Assembly (NCBI RefSeq): GCF_005047355.1
Contig: NZ_SUMC01000041.1
Coordinates: forward strand, 1-64,000
Direction of reading: 5' to 3'
Length of the DNA: 64,000 nucleotides
Source of the DNA: Actinacidiphila oryziradicis
GTDB lineage: Bacteria > Actinomycetota > Actinomycetes > Streptomycetales > Streptomycetaceae
Shown piece by piece: positions 49,701 to 58,612 of this stretch (within the stretch, counting starts at the first letter, position 1; each line of letters begins with the position of its first letter). The translations under genes were made by a program, and so were the position numbers. Below the pieces are notes generated by a model. That model was not told where the DNA came from and did no database searches. It worked only from the letters and a program-made list of their open reading frames with translations.

Positions 49701-50912
49701 TCACAGCCCTCCGGTGAAGGCGAGCTTCCGGGGCGTGCCCCAGGGCGCGGCCAGCGGGACATTGGGGGTGGCGTTGTCGACGAGCCACTTCTTGAGGGTC
49801 TCGAAGGGGACATCGCCGTGCGTGGCCTTGTAGAGGACCGCGATGCCGGTGACGTGCGGGGCGGCCATGGAGGAGCCGTTCATGTCGGCGTACGAGTTGT
49901 CCAGGTAGGCCGAGGTGATGCCGACACCGGGGGCGTTGAGATTGACGCAGCTGCCGTAGTTGCTGAAGGACGCCTTGCGGTCGTTCTCGTCGGTGGCGGC
50001 GACGGTGAAGGCCTGGGAGGCGCTGGCGGGGGAGGTGATGCAGGCGTTGACGTTGTCGTTGCCGGCCGCGACGACCGGGAAGACGCCTGAGCGGGCGAGG
50101 CCGTCCACGGCACTGTTCATGGTCGGCGAGTAGTAGCCGCCGAGTGAGAGATTGGCGACGGCGGGCTTCTTGGCGTTGGCGGCCACCCAGTTCATCCCGG
50201 CGATGACGCCGGAGTTGGGGCCGGTGTTCGTACAGTCCAGGACCTTGACGGAGACCAGCGTCGCCTGCCGGGCCACCCCGGTCGTCGTACCGCCGATGGT
50301 GCCCGCCACATGGGTGCCGTGACCGGCGCAGTCCTCGCCGTTGCCGGCCGGGTTGGTCTGGTCCGTGCCGGGGACGGCCCGGCCGCCGAACTCGGGATGG
50401 GTGTACTCGATGCCGCTGTCGATGACGTACGCGGTGACCTTGCCGCCGGTCGACTTGACGGAGAAGCCGTGCTGGTTGGGCGCCTGCTGGTTGATCCGCT
50501 CCAGGCCCCACGGGGTGCCGCGGCCCGCCCGACGGACCGTGCGGGCAGCGATCCGCTCCTCCGGCGGGACCGTCACCGTCGAGTCCTGCTCGACGGCGGC
50601 GACCGACTTGATGCCCCGTACGGTGGCGAGCTGCGGCCCGGTCAGGGGCGCCGCGAAGCCCAGCAGGGCGCTCCGGTACACGTAACGGGGCGTCACCCCC
50701 ACCTTGTCGGTGACCGTCTTCGGGTCGGCGCCCGGCGTGAGTGTGATGATGTACTCCCCCGGGATGGCGTCCCGCACGGAAAGCAACGGGGCGGGGACAG
50801 CCCTGGTGCCCGGCGTGGGAGCGGGAGAGGCGGCCGTAGCGGCCGGCACGGCGAGCGCGGCGACCGCCGCCGCCACGGCGGCGAAGGCGGTCCAGCGGCG
50901 GGACAGACGCAT
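49701..50912 (-). CDS. Secreted subtilisin-like serine protease (S8)
   Basis: A 403-residue preproenzyme. The signal peptide ends ATAAS (about 28). An inhibitor I9 propeptide follows (about 40-120, [16 protein letters not shown]). The S8 domain has the Asp of AYVIDSGI, the His of [11 protein letters not shown], the oxyanion Asn of VVAAGNDN and the Ser of [10 protein letters not shown]. Cysteines suggest disulfides as in proteinase K-like enzymes. AAGGAG lies upstream of ATG 50912. Likely an extracellular nutrient or morphogenetic protease. Confidence 0.93.
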   Translation of the reverse strand: MRLSRRWTAFAAVAAAVAALAVPAATAASPAPTPGTRAVPAPLLSVRDAIPGEYIITLTPGADPKTVTDKVGVTPRYVYRSALLGFAAPLTGPQLATVRGIKSVAAVEQDSTVTVPPEERIAARTVRRAGRGTPWGLERINQQAPNQHGFSVKSTGGKVTAYVIDSGIEYTHPEFGGRAVPGTDQTNPAGNGEDCAGHGTHVAGTIGGTTTGVARQATLVSVKVLDCTNTGPNSGVIAGMNWVAANAKKPAVANLSLGGYYSPTMNSAVDGLARSGVFPVVAAGNDNVNACITSPASASQAFTVAATDENDRKASFSNYGSCVNLNAPGVGITSAYLDNSYADMNGSSMAAPHVTGIAVLYKATHGDVPFETLKKWLVDNATPNVPLAAPWGTPRKLAFTGGL

Positions 50913-51012
50913 TGCGGCGAGCTCCTTGACAGGCTGGTGATCCTTACGCCCCCTCAGAGCCTGTCTACAGCGGTGCCGTCCGCCCTGCGAGCGCTGCTGG
51001 GCCAAACGCGTG

Positions 51013-51041
51013 CCAGGGCCTGTCCGGCGGACAGGCCCTGG
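51013..51041 (-). terminator. Hairpin terminator of the nuclease gene
   Basis: CCAGGGCCTGTCC pairs perfectly with GGACAGGCCCTGG around GGC, 20 bases past the nuclease stop. Confidence 0.85.
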
Positions 51042-51060
51042 GCCCAGCAGCCGCCCGGTA

Positions 51061-53490
51061 CTACTTCCGGTGCTTGCCGCAGTTCTTGACGTCGATCCGT
51101 ACGATCTGCGGATCGTGGTCGCTGGCCTGGTCGGCGAACTCGGCGTTGAGGTGCACCACGTCGTAGTCCACGTCGTCCAGTGCGGGGCTGGTCAGGATGT
51201 GGTCGAGGGTCTGGGAATTGCCCTCGTAGACATAGGTGTAGCGCTCGTCGGCCGGGAGGGTGGTCAGCAGGTCGGTGAGGACGCCACCATTCGTGAGGAT
51301 GGCATCGGTGTTCGAGAACTCGTAGTCGTTGAGGTCACCGAGCACCACGACCTTGGCGTTCTTGTCGGCCGCGAGCAGCTGGGCGGTGAAGTCATGGACC
51401 TCTGCCGCCTGCAGTACGCGCTTGGTCTCCGAGCTGCGCACCGGCGGCTGGTAGCGGCTGGTCATCGGCTGGTCGCCGCCCTTGGAGGCGAAGTGATTGG
51501 CGATGACGAAGACGCTCTCGCCCTGGAAACGGAATTCGCCCGCCAGCGGCTTGCGGCTGTCGGCCCAGGCGGCGTCGTTCGTGGGGTCGATCCGGCCGGG
51601 AGAGACGGAGAGCCGCACGCCGTGCTTGGTCTTCACAGCGGCGACGGCGGTGGTGGAGTCGCCGCCGGCGCGGTCGGTGAAGGAGACCCGCTTGGGGTTG
51701 AAGAGGAAGACCTGGCGGATGTTGCCGCCGGGCTCGCCGCCGTCCTGGTCATTGACCGGGTTGATCGAGCGCCAGTCGTAGCGGGGGCCGCCGGCCGCGA
51801 CGATGGCGTCGGTGAACTTGACTATGGTCTGGTCGGCGGCGACGGTGCCGTCGTCGGTGGCGCCGTTGTTGTCCTGGATCTCTTCCAGGGCGACGATGTC
51901 GGGCGAGGAGAGGTTGACGGCGACGCCCTCGGCGAGCCGGGCGAACTTCGCGTCGCTGTCGCCCGGGTCCAGGTTCTGCACGTTGTACGTGGCGACGGCC
52001 AGCTCGTCGCGCCGCTGCTTCTTGGTGACCTCGCGGGTGATGCCGCCGGAGGTGAGCGTGCCGACGGCGGTGGCCTGGAGGTTGTAGCCGCCGTAGGTGT
52101 CGTAGTCCAGCGGTCCGGTGGTGGTGCCGGCGAGGGTGTCACCGACGTTCGCGGTCGGGACGGGGTTCGCGGGGTCGAGTGACATCACCTTGACGCGGCC
52201 GGTGTTGGGCTGGTCGTAGGAGCCGTAGACGGTGCCGCCGCGCACGGACGGGTTCTCGCCGGGCTTGGCGGTGACCCATACCTCGCCGTACGCGGTGGTG
52301 GCGCCGACCACGCGGGCGTTGTCGACCTGGACGCGCTCGCCCTCCAGGGACTCGTAGAAGTCCAGGGCGTACGTCGTCGGGTTCAGGGCGAGCGATTCGA
52401 TGCTGCCGCCGTCGGCGGCGGCGGGCGTGTACTCGGCGGGTATGGACGAGGCGTCCAGGGTGACGGCCGCCGGGAGCGCGTTGCCGGAGGAGAGAACGGT
52501 GACGGCGGGGCTGCTCAGCTCGGTGACGGACTGGGCGGTGCTGCTCGGGTAGTACTCGCTGACCTTGCCGCTGACCAGCACCGAGTCCCCGACCGCGACC
52601 GTCGGCGCGGCGCTGCCGGTGTAGACGAACACGCCCTCACTGGTGCGCGGGTCCGCGTCCGGCGCCGGGTCCTGGATCCAGTACCCCTTCGAGCCCGACG
52701 TACGGACGCCGGTCACGATGCCCGGCAGCCCGGTCACCTTCTGCCCGGCGAGCGGTGAGAGCCGGGTCGTGCCCTGCACATCGTGGATCCGGAACGCTCC
52801 CGGCTCGGTCGGGCCCGTCGGGCCTCCGCCGTCACCGCCGGAAGCCGTCTCGCCCGCCGAGTTGACGGCGGCCGGGGCGGCGGCGGTGAAGTCCGCCGAG
52901 TTGTCGTCCGTGTCGGCCAGACTCGCCGCTCGGGCCACGGCGGTGGTGTTGCTCGCGGCCGGTGCGGCCGTGCCCTCCCTGACCACGGCGGTGCCATAGC
53001 CCAGCAGGTCGACCACCCGCCTGTCGCCGGTGCAGTCCGCGGCTGTCTTGCAGGTCAGCGCTGTTGTGCCGGACACCAGCGCGACCGTGCCGCTCGCCGC
53101 CGCCATCGAGATCGTGCCGGTGGCGTCGGCGGTCGGCAGCGCCGTCGTACCGCCGCTGCCCGCCGCCTCGGCGACCAGATAGCTGCCGCCGGGCGCCAGC
53201 GCGCCGGTGAGCGGCGTGACCTGCCACGCCGAGCTCGCGCTCGCGGCGGCGGGCAGGTACTGGACGCTGTAGCCGTCCAGGGGGTATGCGGTCGTCGAGC
53301 GGTTCGCCAGCTCGACGAAGTCGCGGGTCAGTGTCGCGCTGGAGTTGCCCCCGCCGCCGTACGCCTCGGAGATCACGGCAGTGGCGGAGGGCGCGGCGAA
53401 CGCCGCCGGGAGCGGGGTCAGCACGAGCGAGGTGGCGATCGCGGCCGGTATCAGCGCGATGCGGCGTCTGGGCGTTCGGGCGTGGGCCAT
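51061..53490 (-). CDS. Secreted nuclease with lamin-tail and endonuclease/exonuclease/phosphatase domains
   Basis: An 809-residue exported protein. The signal peptide ends AAFAA. A lamin-tail domain follows (about 38-150, AVISEAYGGGGNSSATLTRDFVELAN), then a linker and OB-like region (about 235-480, FRIHDVQGTTRLSPLAGQKV, WIQDP), then an EEP domain (about 500-800) with VATYNVQNLDP, DIVALEEIQD, FVIANHFASKGGD, VVVLGDLNDYEF and DHILTSPAL...SDHDPQIV as catalytic motifs. This layout matches ExeM/NucH-type extracellular DNases. Probably used to obtain phosphate or remodel extracellular DNA. Confidence 0.9.
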   Translation of the reverse strand: MAHARTPRRRIALIPAAIATSLVLTPLPAAFAAPSATAVISEAYGGGGNSSATLTRDFVELANRSTTAYPLDGYSVQYLPAAASASSAWQVTPLTGALAPGGSYLVAEAAGSGGTTALPTADATGTISMAAASGTVALVSGTTALTCKTAADCTGDRRVVDLLGYGTAVVREGTAAPAASNTTAVARAASLADTDDNSADFTAAAPAAVNSAGETASGGDGGGPTGPTEPGAFRIHDVQGTTRLSPLAGQKVTGLPGIVTGVRTSGSKGYWIQDPAPDADPRTSEGVFVYTGSAAPTVAVGDSVLVSGKVSEYYPSSTAQSVTELSSPAVTVLSSGNALPAAVTLDASSIPAEYTPAAADGGSIESLALNPTTYALDFYESLEGERVQVDNARVVGATTAYGEVWVTAKPGENPSVRGGTVYGSYDQPNTGRVKVMSLDPANPVPTANVGDTLAGTTTGPLDYDTYGGYNLQATAVGTLTSGGITREVTKKQRRDELAVATYNVQNLDPGDSDAKFARLAEGVAVNLSSPDIVALEEIQDNNGATDDGTVAADQTIVKFTDAIVAAGGPRYDWRSINPVNDQDGGEPGGNIRQVFLFNPKRVSFTDRAGGDSTTAVAAVKTKHGVRLSVSPGRIDPTNDAAWADSRKPLAGEFRFQGESVFVIANHFASKGGDQPMTSRYQPPVRSSETKRVLQAAEVHDFTAQLLAADKNAKVVVLGDLNDYEFSNTDAILTNGGVLTDLLTTLPADERYTYVYEGNSQTLDHILTSPALDDVDYDVVHLNAEFADQASDHDPQIVRIDVKNCGKHRK

Positions 53491-53722
53491 GGGCGGTTTC
53501 GTCTCCTTCAGCCTGAAGTCGGCCCAAGTTACGCGCGTAGAACTGGACATGACAAGATGTCGGAGGTTAAATCTGTGCGTCGGGCCAATGCGTCGGGATA
53601 ACCCTCGACGCCTCCCGGCTGCGCCTTTGGTGCCGCCGGCAAGGGCTGACGGCCTTGACCTGGAGCACGCTCCAAGGCATACCGTCGTGACTGTCTAGAC
53701 GACGACGCGGACGGAGACCCAC

Positions 53723-54604
53723 GTGCGACTGGGTGTACACATCAACAAGTTCGATCACCCCCAGGGGTCCGCCGGTCTCGGGCCGGAGCTGGCCGCGGCC
53801 GGCGCGGCCGCGGAGGCAGCCGGCGTGAGCTGGCTGTCGGTGATGGACCACTACTTCCAGATGGAGCACAACGGCGGCGCCGAGGCCGCGATGCTGGAGT
53901 GCTACACGACGCTGGGCTACCTCGCGGCCCACACCTCCTCGGTGCGGCTCGGGGTGCTCGTCACCGGGACGACCTACCGCCACCCCGGGCTGCTGGCGAA
54001 GATCGCCACCACGCTCGACATCCTCTCCGGCGGCCGGGCGACCCTGGGCATCGGCGCCGCGTGGTACGAGCGCGAGCACCAGGGCCTGGGCGTGCCGTTC
54101 CCGCCGCTCGCCGAGCGCTTCGAGCGCCTGGAGGAGACGCTGCGCATCTGTCTGCAGATGTGGGACCAGGACAACAACGGCCCCTTCGAGGGGAAGCACT
54201 ACCAACTCGCCGAGACCAGGTGCACGCCGCCGCCCGTGAGCGCGCCGCGCCCCGAGATCATGATCGGGGGCGGGGGCGAGAAGAAGACGCTCCGGCTGGT
54301 CGCCCAGTACGGGGACGCCTGCAACCTCTTCGGCTCGTCCCAGGCCGAGGTCGCCCACAAGCTCGACGTGCTGCGCAGGCACTGCGACGAGGCCGGACGC
54401 GACTACTCCCGCATCCGCAAGACCATGATCTACGTCGGTGCCTCGATCCGGGACGGTGACATCGACGCGTTCGTCGACGACATGGCCGGCTACGCCAAGC
54501 TCGGCATCGAGACCGCCATCGTCGCGCCGGAGGACGCCGTCGCGGCCACGTGGATCGAGAGCCGCTGCGCACCCGCGGCACGGCGCCTGGCCGAGCTCGG
54601 CTGA
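53723..54604 (+). CDS. LLM class F420-dependent oxidoreductase
   Basis: A 293-residue luciferase-like monooxygenase-fold protein: MRLGVHINKFDH, SVMDHYFQ, RLGVLVTGTTYRHPGLLAKIATTLDILSGGRATLGIGAAWYEREH and PEIMIGGGGEKKTLRLVAQYGD are standard for F420-dependent family members. The GTG at 53723 follows GGAGA. Substrate unknown. Stands alone. Confidence 0.9.
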   Translation: MRLGVHINKFDHPQGSAGLGPELAAAGAAAEAAGVSWLSVMDHYFQMEHNGGAEAAMLECYTTLGYLAAHTSSVRLGVLVTGTTYRHPGLLAKIATTLDILSGGRATLGIGAAWYEREHQGLGVPFPPLAERFERLEETLRICLQMWDQDNNGPFEGKHYQLAETRCTPPPVSAPRPEIMIGGGGEKKTLRLVAQYGDACNLFGSSQAEVAHKLDVLRRHCDEAGRDYSRIRKTMIYVGASIRDGDIDAFVDDMAGYAKLGIETAIVAPEDAVAATWIESRCAPAARRLAELG

Positions 54605-54660
54605 CCGCGCACTGACCCAACGGGGCCCCGCCCGGGGGAGGGCGGTCGGCGCCGGATGCG

Positions 54661-55740
54661 ATGCTGGGCGGCGTGGCAGCACGTATGAACGAAACAGCAC
54701 AGGCTGTCGAGGCGGCGTACCTCGGGGCGCTGAACGCCCCCGACCGGGGCGTTGAGGCGGCGGTCGACGCCGGGGCGTCGGTGATAGCGGCGGCGCCCGG
54801 CGGCCTGGCGGCGGCCGAGGCGCTGGCGGCGCGGGTGGTGCGGGCGTGCGAGGACCGGGGGTGGCTGGCGGCGGACCTGGTACGGATGGCGCGGCGCGAG
54901 CTGGGGGCGGCCCATGTGCGGCCGGCCGAGGAGCTGAGCGGGGGCGGGGGCCTGCGGCTGGAGAGGCTCGACCGGTTCGGGGCGGCGACGTGTGTACTGG
55001 AGCTGCTGCGGTTGTGGGGGCGGCTGCCGAGGATCACGCCGCTGGCGGTACCCGCCGGGGACCACCGGGGCGGTGAGCACAAGATGCTGGGGCGGATCCG
55101 GGCGCTGCTCGCCAAGGCCGAGTCGACGGCCTTCCCGGAGGAGGCGGAAGCGCTCAGCGCGAAAGCGCAGCACCTGATGGCGCGGCACAGCATCGACGAG
55201 GCGCTGCTCGCGGGAGCGGCCGGAGCGGGGGCGACGGGGGACGGCCCCGGGGCGCGGCGGGTCGGGGTGGACCCGCCGTACGAGGGGGCGAAGGCGCTGC
55301 TGCTGGACGCGGTGGCGGCGGCGAACCGGTGCCAGGCGGTGTGGTCGTCGGAGTTCGGATTCTCGACGGTCGTCGGATACGAGGCCGACCTCGAAGCCGT
55401 CGAGCTGCTCTACACCTCGCTGCTGGTGCAGGCGGACAAGGCGCTGAACCGGGGCCGTTCCCGGTCGAAGAACTTCCGGCAGTCCTTCCTGATCGCCTAC
55501 GCCGGCCGGATCCGGGAGCGGCTGGCCGCCGCGACCGGGGAGGCGGCGGCCGAGGCGGCGGCGGAGGAGGAGGCCGCCGGGCCCCGGCTGCTCCCCGTAC
55601 TGGCCGCACGCGAGGTCGCGGTCGGGGCCGCCGCCCAGCGGATGTTCCCCGAGACGACCACCCACCGCCTCCGGGTCCGGGACGGCGAGGGCTGGGAGCA
55701 CGGCACAGCGGCGGCGGACCGGGCTGCCCTGGGGCGGTGA
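54661..55740 (+). CDS. DUF2786 domain protein
   Basis: A 359-residue cytoplasmic protein. The DUF2786 motif MLGRIRALLAKAESTAFPEEAEALSAKAQHLMARHSID lies at about 141-180. A C-terminal part (YEGAKALLLDAVAAANRCQAVWS, LLVQADKALNRGRSRSKNFRQSFLIAYAGRI) resembles other long family members. No function is known. It begins 56 bases after the LLM gene on the same strand and may be cotranscribed. The first ATG is used; GTG 54673 is possible. Confidence 0.82.
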   Translation: MLGGVAARMNETAQAVEAAYLGALNAPDRGVEAAVDAGASVIAAAPGGLAAAEALAARVVRACEDRGWLAADLVRMARRELGAAHVRPAEELSGGGGLRLERLDRFGAATCVLELLRLWGRLPRITPLAVPAGDHRGGEHKMLGRIRALLAKAESTAFPEEAEALSAKAQHLMARHSIDEALLAGAAGAGATGDGPGARRVGVDPPYEGAKALLLDAVAAANRCQAVWSSEFGFSTVVGYEADLEAVELLYTSLLVQADKALNRGRSRSKNFRQSFLIAYAGRIRERLAAATGEAAAEAAAEEEAAGPRLLPVLAAREVAVGAAAQRMFPETTTHRLRVRDGEGWEHGTAAADRAALGR

Positions 55741-55765
55741 GTACGGGGCCGCCGGGGCGTTACGG

Positions 55766-55965
55766 CATGTCCGGCCTCTGCGGCCGATATGCCGCCGGCG
55801 CGGCGTGGCCGTGGCGGTCGCGCCGCCCGGCACCGGCACACGCGTCGTTGTCGTCGGTCGACGATGGTGCCGTCGCCGTCTCCGCCAGCCACCGCTGTGA
55901 GGGAGGTACCACCACCTCCGCCCCTCCCTGCGGTCGCAGGGATCCCCTCCCGCGGAGCCCGGCCG
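55766..55965. repeat. Dispersed repeat (copy D)
   Basis: An intergenic copy of the repeat inside the exopolysaccharide membrane-protein gene (25505-25790). Shared blocks in order are GCGGCCGATATGCC, GGCGTGGCCGTGGCG, TCGTTGTCGTCGGTCGACGA and CCACCTCCGCCCCTCCCTGCG. It separates the convergent DUF2786 and APC genes. Confidence 0.7.
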
Positions 55966-55973
55966 GGCAGGCC

Positions 55974-57197
55974 CTACGTGCGGGCCGCGCGCACCCCGTA
56001 CGCGGCCGCGCCCACCGCCAGCACCGCGATGCCGGCCACGACGGACGACGGCGGAAGAGCGAAGGCCAGCGTCACACACCCGGCCAGCCCGAGGGCCGGG
56101 ACGACGCGGGGCAGGCGGCCTTCGTCGGCCCGCAGCGTCCATGCGCTGGCATTGGCGATCGCGTAGTAGGCGAGGACGCCGAATGACGAGAAGCCGATCG
56201 CGCCACGCAGGTCCGCCCCGGTGGCCAGGACCGCCAGCACCACCGCGCCGACGGCGAGTTCGGCATGGCGCAGGTTCGCCAGGCCCGTCGGCAGATACCG
56301 GTCGCGTGCCATCGCCAGCGTCGTACGCGATACGCCGAGAATGAGCGCCAGCAGCGAGCCCAGCGCGGCGACAGCGGCCCCGACGCGCACCACCGGCGCC
56401 AGCCCGGGTGCCCCCGCCGCGCGCACGGCTTCCGCCAGCGGCGCGGCGGCATGCCCGAGCCGGTCCGGGCCCAGCACCGCCAGTACGGCGGCGGCCACGG
56501 CCGCGTACACCACCAGGGTGATCCCCAGCGCGACCGGGATCGCCCTCGGGATCGTCCGGGCCGGGTCCCGGACCTCCTCCCCGAGCGTCGCGATCCGCGC
56601 GTATCCCGCGAAGGCGAAGAACAGCAGTCCCGCCGCCTCCAGCACCCCTTCCGCGGACGCGTCGCCGCCCAACTCCAGCCGTGCCGCCCGCGCGCTGCCT
56701 CCCGCGAACGAGGCGACCGCCACCGCTGCCAGCACCGCCAGCACGATCGCCACGATCGCCCGGGTGAGCCACGCCGCCTTCTGCACGCCCAGGTAGTTGA
56801 CGGCGGTCAGCGCCACCACCGCCGCCACGGCGACCGCGCGCTCCTGTCCCGGCCATATATAGGAGCCGGCGGTCAGCGCCATCGCCGCGCACGACGCCGT
56901 CTTCCCCACCACGAAGCTCCAGCCGGCGAGATATCCCCAGACACGCCCAAGCCGCTCCCGCCCGTACACATATGTGCCGCCCGACGCCGGATACAGCGCC
57001 GCCAGCCGTGCTGAAGACATCGCATTGCAGTACGCGACGACGGCTGCCGCCGCCAGCCCCACCAGCAGCCCCGACCCGGCCACCCGCGCCGCCGGGGCGA
57101 ACGCGGCGAACACTCCTGCTCCCAGCATCGAGCCGAGACCGATCGTGACGGCGTCGAGGACGCCGAGCCGGCGGTGGAGCTCTTGCGGTTGGGCCAT
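55974..57197 (-). CDS. APC family amino-acid permease
   Basis: A 407-residue, about 12-helix transporter. The first helix VTIGLGSMLGAGVFAAFAPAA contains the GSMxGAG backbone-binding motif, followed by YCNAMSSARLAALYPASGGTYVYG and, in helix 6, FFAFAGYARIATLGEEVRDPARTIPRAI. This is the usual APC signature for amino-acid or polyamine exchange or symport. ATG 57197 is used, with a weak ribosome site; ATG 57203 is close. Confidence 0.88.
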   Translation of the reverse strand: MAQPQELHRRLGVLDAVTIGLGSMLGAGVFAAFAPAARVAGSGLLVGLAAAAVVAYCNAMSSARLAALYPASGGTYVYGRERLGRVWGYLAGWSFVVGKTASCAAMALTAGSYIWPGQERAVAVAAVVALTAVNYLGVQKAAWLTRAIVAIVLAVLAAVAVASFAGGSARAARLELGGDASAEGVLEAAGLLFFAFAGYARIATLGEEVRDPARTIPRAIPVALGITLVVYAAVAAAVLAVLGPDRLGHAAAPLAEAVRAAGAPGLAPVVRVGAAVAALGSLLALILGVSRTTLAMARDRYLPTGLANLRHAELAVGAVVLAVLATGADLRGAIGFSSFGVLAYYAIANASAWTLRADEGRLPRVVPALGLAGCVTLAFALPPSSVVAGIAVLAVGAAAYGVRAART

Positions 57198-57348
57198 GCA
57201 CATATGGTGCCTGGCGCGGTTTGTCGCCCGCGCGGCGGGCCGGAGAAGCCCGCCCCGGACGCGGCCGCCCGGCAGCTCTCGACGGCGGGCGGCCCACGCC
57301 GCGCGGCGCAGTAGACAGCACGTCAGCAAGCTGCCATGGTTTCTAGCC

Positions 57349-58203
57349 ATGGCACAACGCTGGGTGACAGCCTCCGACGGTGTGCGGCTGGCCGTGTACG
57401 AACACGGGGACCCCGCCGCACCTACGGTGCTGTGCGTCCACGGCTTCCCCAACGACCACCGGGTCTGGGACGAAATCGTATCCCGCCTGGCCGGACGCTT
57501 TCATATAGTGACGTACGACGTACGAGGCTCCGGCAAATCCGGGGCGCCGCGCCCGACCAGCGCCTATCGCCTGCCGCAGCTGGCGGCCGACACCACGGCG
57601 ATCGCGGACACGGTCAGCCCGGGTGTGCCGGTGCATCTGCTGACGCACGACTGGGGCTCGGTGCAGAGCTGGCACGCCGTCAGCACCCCGCAGCTGGCGC
57701 ACCGGTTCGCGTCGCTGACCTCGGTGTCCGGGCCGGACCTGGACCATACTGGCAGGTGGTACCGGGAGCAGCTGCGGCGGCCGAGTCCGGCTCGGCTGGC
57801 GAAGTTCGCACGGCAGTCGCTGGCGTCCTGGTACGTGGCCTTCTTCCACCTCTACGGGGTCGCGGACCTGGCCTGCCTGCTGGGCCTGGTCGACCTGCTC
57901 TCCCGGGTCCCGCACGCCACGGGGCTCGCCGCCCGCAACCGCGCGGGGCTGAAGCTCTACCGTGCCAATGTGCTGCCCAGGCTTTGGCGGCCCGGCAAAC
58001 GATGGGCGGAGCTGCCCGCGCAGGTGCTGGCCCCCAACCAGGACGCGTTCGTCCGGCCGCCGTGGCAGACCGAGATCACGGACTGGGTGCCCACGGCGGA
58101 GATCCACCATGTGGACGGCGGCCACTGGCTCCCGGTCGACCAGCCCGAGCTGGTCGCCGACTACGCCGCCGCCCTGGTGGAGCGCGCAGAGAAACAGCGC
58201 TAA
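57349..58203 (+). CDS. Alpha/beta hydrolase, epoxide hydrolase/dehalogenase type
   Basis: A 284-residue cytoplasmic hydrolase. It has the oxyanion motif HGFPNDHRVWD, DVRGSGKSG, and a nucleophile elbow reading THDWGSVQSW; the nucleophile is Asp, as in epoxide hydrolases and haloalkane dehalogenases. The catalytic His lies in DGGHWLPVDQPE. The middle about 110 residues form a lid. The stop TAA coincides with the edge of the repeat hairpin at 58201. Confidence 0.87.
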   Translation: MAQRWVTASDGVRLAVYEHGDPAAPTVLCVHGFPNDHRVWDEIVSRLAGRFHIVTYDVRGSGKSGAPRPTSAYRLPQLAADTTAIADTVSPGVPVHLLTHDWGSVQSWHAVSTPQLAHRFASLTSVSGPDLDHTGRWYREQLRRPSPARLAKFARQSLASWYVAFFHLYGVADLACLLGLVDLLSRVPHATGLAARNRAGLKLYRANVLPRLWRPGKRWAELPAQVLAPNQDAFVRPPWQTEITDWVPTAEIHHVDGGHWLPVDQPELVADYAAALVERAEKQR

Positions 58204-58235
58204 GAGGCCGCGCGAATAGGTGGGGCGGCCTCTAA
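58201..58235 (+). terminator. Hairpin made of the inverted-repeat element end
   Basis: AGAGGCCGC (58203-58211) and GCGGCCTCT (58225-58233) form a perfect 9-bp stem around GCGAATAGGTGGG. The first 25 bases from 58204 equal the terminal repeat of the 422-645 element. Flanks are TAA (58201-58203, the hydrolase stop) and TAA (58233-58235), again a 3-base direct repeat. It probably now ends the hydrolase transcript. Confidence 0.65.
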
Positions 58236-58612
58236 GTCCGGTCCCCCCGCCGTGACCGGGAAGCGTTGGCTCAACGAGAGCACCAACGGCCTGCCGCAGC
58301 AGCGCTTCCCCAAGGACGCCGCCCTTGCCCGCCCACACCCGCGACCACCTCGTCGCCGCACGACCGCCGGAATCCGCCCTGGACCGTTACGCGGGGGCGG
58401 GGCCATTTCGGCGCGGGTGGCGTGGCGGACTATCCCGCCATCCCGCCATCCCGCTACGGCGTACGGGCCGGACAGCTCCGGTGACGGACGCCCGCGCGGA
58501 ATGGCTGTCTGAACTGCCCGCCCGGCGTCACTCAACCAACCATGTGTTGCACGGCCGCTGGATCCCGCCGACCCGCCGATCCTGCCGACGGGTCGCAGCG
58601 GGCGGGCGGGCG
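58236..58612. other. Intergenic, no gene recognised
   Basis: This lies between the hairpin and the MreB-like gene. Plus-strand frames run through it, but without a start, ribosome site or recognised product. It may hold decayed coding DNA. Confidence 0.4.

Noticed and set aside
54490-57321. 943-codon minus-strand frame across the DUF2786 and APC region
   Set aside because: Arg/Gly/Pro-rich antisense artefact; the DUF2786 and APC genes explain the same DNA with recognised motifs.
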